From: Flavimobilis rhizosphaerae
Lineage (GTDB): Bacteria > Actinomycetota > Actinomycetes > Actinomycetales > Cellulomonadaceae
Reading direction: 5' to 3'
DNA: 64,000 nt
Assembly: GCF_014852685.1 (NCBI RefSeq)
Contig: NZ_JACZDF010000002.1
Span: 186,001-250,000 of the forward strand
Below the pieces are notes generated by a model. The model was not told the DNA's origin and searched no databases. It saw only the letters and a list, made by a program, of their open reading frames with translations. Position numbers and translations under genes: made by a program. Below are positions 63,101 through 64,000 of this stretch, piece after piece. Position 1 is the first letter of the stretch; each line of letters opens with the position of its first letter.

Positions 63101-63596
63101 GCTCGAGGTGCTCTTCGAGATGCTCGAGGACATCCTCGCCGAGGGGCACTCGGTGCTGATCTTCAGCCAGTTCACGCAGTTCCTCGAGCGCGTGCGTGAC
63201 GGGCTCGAGGTGCGGTCGGTCGCGCACTCGTACCTCGACGGGCGGACGCGCCGCAGGCAGGAGCAGATCGATGCGTTCACGCGTGGCGACACGCAGGTGT
63301 TCCTCATCTCGCTCAAGGCAGGCGGGTTCGGTCTCAACCTCACGGCGGCCGACTACTGCATCCTCCTCGACCCGTGGTGGAACCCGGCGGCGGAGGCGCA
63401 GGCGGTCGACCGTGCGCATCGGATCGGGCAGACGAAGCAGGTCATGGTCTACCGGATGGTCGCGTCGGACACGATCGAGGAGAAGGTCATGCGCCTCAAG
63501 GAGGGCAAGTCGGCGTTGTTCTCGTCGGTGCTCGACGGTGGCGCGACGGGCGGCGCGGGCCTGAGCGCGGCGGACGTTCGCGAGCTCCTCTCCTGA
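60198..63596 (+). CDS. SWIM zinc-finger SNF2/HepA-family ATPase
   Basis: This 1132-residue DNA-dependent ATPase carries at the N-terminus a SWIM zinc finger CTCPVRLACKHC (Cys70, Cys72, Cys78, His80), then a ~600-residue region partly like the SNF2-associated bacterial domain. The SNF2 core has Walker A LADDMGLGKTVQALA (~682-696), DEAQ box VLDEAQFVKN (~785-794), LTGTPLENNLMELW, and helicase C-terminal motifs ILIFSQFTQFLE-like VLIFSQFTQFL and DRAHRIGQTKQVMVYRMVA (~1070). It may remodel nucleoid or transcription complexes, as RapA does, or repair DNA. The ATG at 60198 follows GGGAGA at a nine-base spacing. It is probably monocistronic. Confidence 0.92.
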   Translation: MLTRAQVSTFVGRTVYARGEQVLEAERVVSVARNGAKVVGHVLGTRDENYVVTITMSSASPDARPTLGRCTCPVRLACKHCAATLLALVERDERAARTALVAPPRSEQRRAKDYARTPEWQRTFEGMLTDAGLDTLEVDDAPAPLTEAPAEVALMVEVLASQRRDGGAPESVTLRPLVRGRTGAWVRQGVSWTDFRHGFPPVALPTPQLAALRALGALGETDARHSSAMGVYLDTLPGPALWAALRDAHALGVPFLHPDRAPVPFDEQPALVVLHLDRVRGGSLRVRVTIEPDGGWDGHDVQLPLGSPAAGVLARTGGERPARDDRLRLAVFTRALDATVRDLLERSEPLAVPAADVPLFLGRVLPGLRGRVDEVRASGVDLPEAPAPTLVCDVEHRGGHEVVLRWEWRYLSPGLEADGVPALTVPLGTPSRSPLRDREAERALLARVRPHVTALDAALRAHEAAGGDLARDPEAGPVGARVVHGIEAARLLTAEIPRLRELADEVDGFAVDEHGRTVTYHLEDDVRVALSTTAREGDRDWFDLAVTVEVGGRTVPYEQVFRAIAAGDDYLLLDDGTYFALDDPRFARLRELIAEARAMQDTRGGGLRVSRYQSGLFDDLEGLDVDGIQASAWRSSLAALADGARPEPVGAPDGLRAELRPYQQEGVDWLCFLAEHGLGGVLADDMGLGKTVQALAFALHVLRRPTPAGERPAPMLVVAPTSVVGNWAAEVRRFTDLRCAVVGRTSSGRGTPLAAEIDDAEIVVTSYAVLRLDTDAFAGRAWSALVLDEAQFVKNHKSVGYRAVREIDAPTKIALTGTPLENNLMELWSILSIVCPGLLGHPGRFAEFYQKPVERDGDSERLALLRRRVAPFMVRRTKESVASDLPEKVEQVLDVELLPRHRAVYDRLLARERARVLGLVENLDGHRFEVLRSLTVLRQAALDVSLVGAGEPGAAPPGGTARPVPSSKLEVLFEMLEDILAEGHSVLIFSQFTQFLERVRDGLEVRSVAHSYLDGRTRRRQEQIDAFTRGDTQVFLISLKAGGFGLNLTAADYCILLDPWWNPAAEAQAVDRAHRIGQTKQVMVYRMVASDTIEEKVMRLKEGKSALFSSVLDGGATGGAGLSAADVRELLS

Positions 63597-63699
63597 CAGG
63601 GAGCCCTTCCGCACGCTCTTCCCGGCCCAGGGTGTCCGGACATTCCGTCCGCCGCCGGAATGGGCCTCGGAAGCAACCGGCCTCGCTACGTTGGCGAGC

Positions 63700-63763
63700 A
63701 TCGCCACCGAGGTCCGACCTCCCGCAGGGTGCGTGAGCGCACGGGCGGTCGGGCGGTGGCGAT
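63700..63763 (+). promoter_or_regulatory. Large hairpin at the predicted start of the next transcript
   Basis: ATCGCCACCG (63700-63709) pairs with CGGTGGCGAT (63754-63763). Inside it CCGACC/GGTCGG and GTGCG/CGCAC around TGAG complete a nearly continuous 64-base stem. A TACGTT hexamer (63687-63692) would put +1 at about 63699, the foot of the hairpin. The following gene starts 53 bases downstream. No known riboswitch class is recognised. Confidence 0.5.
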
Positions 63764-63816
63764 ATGTGGGCGGCGTCGCCGTTCACGTCAGGGACACAGG
63801 GAAAGAAGGGTGCTCG

Positions 63817-64000
63817 ATGTTCAGCACACTGCGTTCGACGACCCCGGGGATCGCCGTCATCGTCGTCGGGGCGCTCCCGACGGCGGCATTCGTCGTCTGG
63901 GCCTTCGTCATCGGCTTCTACACCGAGGACCTGCCGGTGCTCATCGCGCTGGGGGTCGTCGGGGGCGGGCTCCTCTGGCTCGGCCAGAAGATGTTCCAGG
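63817..64000 (+). CDS. Membrane protein, N-terminal part only
   Basis: The gene runs off the window; 61 codons are visible from the ATG at 63817. GAAAGAAGGG lies six bases upstream as ribosome site. The product begins MFSTLRSTTPGIAVIVVGAL and shows two hydrophobic helices (residues ~10-32 and ~38-55). It does not match a family I can name. The upstream hairpin leader belongs to it. Confidence 0.65.
   Translation, partial: MFSTLRSTTPGIAVIVVGALPTAAFVVWAFVIGFYTEDLPVLIALGVVGGGLLWLGQKMFQ

Overview
The window is a single stretch of very GC-rich, densely coded chromosome with many 1-4 base gene overlaps (ATGA, GTGA), frequent GTG starts and G/C-ended codons. Gene content (long actinobacterial-type Nuo subunits with nuoN followed by a polyprenyl diphosphate synthase, PknB-type kinase/FHA/PP2C signalling, FprA-type ferredoxin reductase, SHOCT and CAP proteins) points to an Actinomycetota member, most likely Micrococcales (Cellulomonas/Sanguibacter/Oerskovia-like). 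The species cannot be named from this alone. No phage, insertion sequence, rRNA or CRISPR array was seen.

Layout. 1-10325: distal half of the NADH dehydrogenase operon (nuoG end to nuoN) running into a polyprenyl diphosphate synthase that probably makes the quinone tail. 10326-27116: an eight-gene signalling and cell-surface operon (RDD-FHA protein, PP2C phosphatase, second FHA protein, Ser/Thr kinase, 2116-residue Ig/FN3 surface protein, MoxR ATPase, DUF58, transglutaminase-like membrane protein). It resembles the PFNA cluster known from bifidobacteria. Its transglutaminase-like member appears to have lost all three catalytic residues. 27094-29650: divergent TetR repressor and DHA2 multidrug exporter with two near-identical operator-like palindromes between them. 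29651-31305: FprA-type ferredoxin-NADP reductase ending in a strong terminator.

31409-34917: NAD salvage operon pncB-pncA-nrtR-nadE with its own candidate promoter/operator. 34918-36894: htpX flanked by two unusual long palindromes, then leaderless map. 36903-41003: minus-strand genes (PH-like membrane protein; HAD phosphatase, DUF3995 protein, YajQ and an internally deleted rarD remnant). 41134-44581: tRNA-Tyr, SHOCT protein, secreted CAP protein, family-5 uracil-DNA glycosylase and a PfkB kinase. 44612-49773: membrane-anchored propeller-like protein, GlsB, RecQ, thymidine kinase. 50147-55021: two unrecognised genes and a TM0106-type nuclease/SF1 helicase. 55030-60127: alkaline phosphatase with a possible PHO box, SnoaL-like protein, lipoprotein, esterase, LysR regulator, aldo/keto reductase. 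60198-64000: SWIM-SNF2 ATPase, then a hairpin leader and a truncated membrane protein.

The most notable points are the surface-protein operon with its degenerate transglutaminase, the NrtR-controlled salvage operon, the class of palindromes whose arms contain repeated words, the rarD deletion remnant, and the hairpin at the predicted transcript start near the right edge. All functional calls come from reading motifs by eye; no database search was run.
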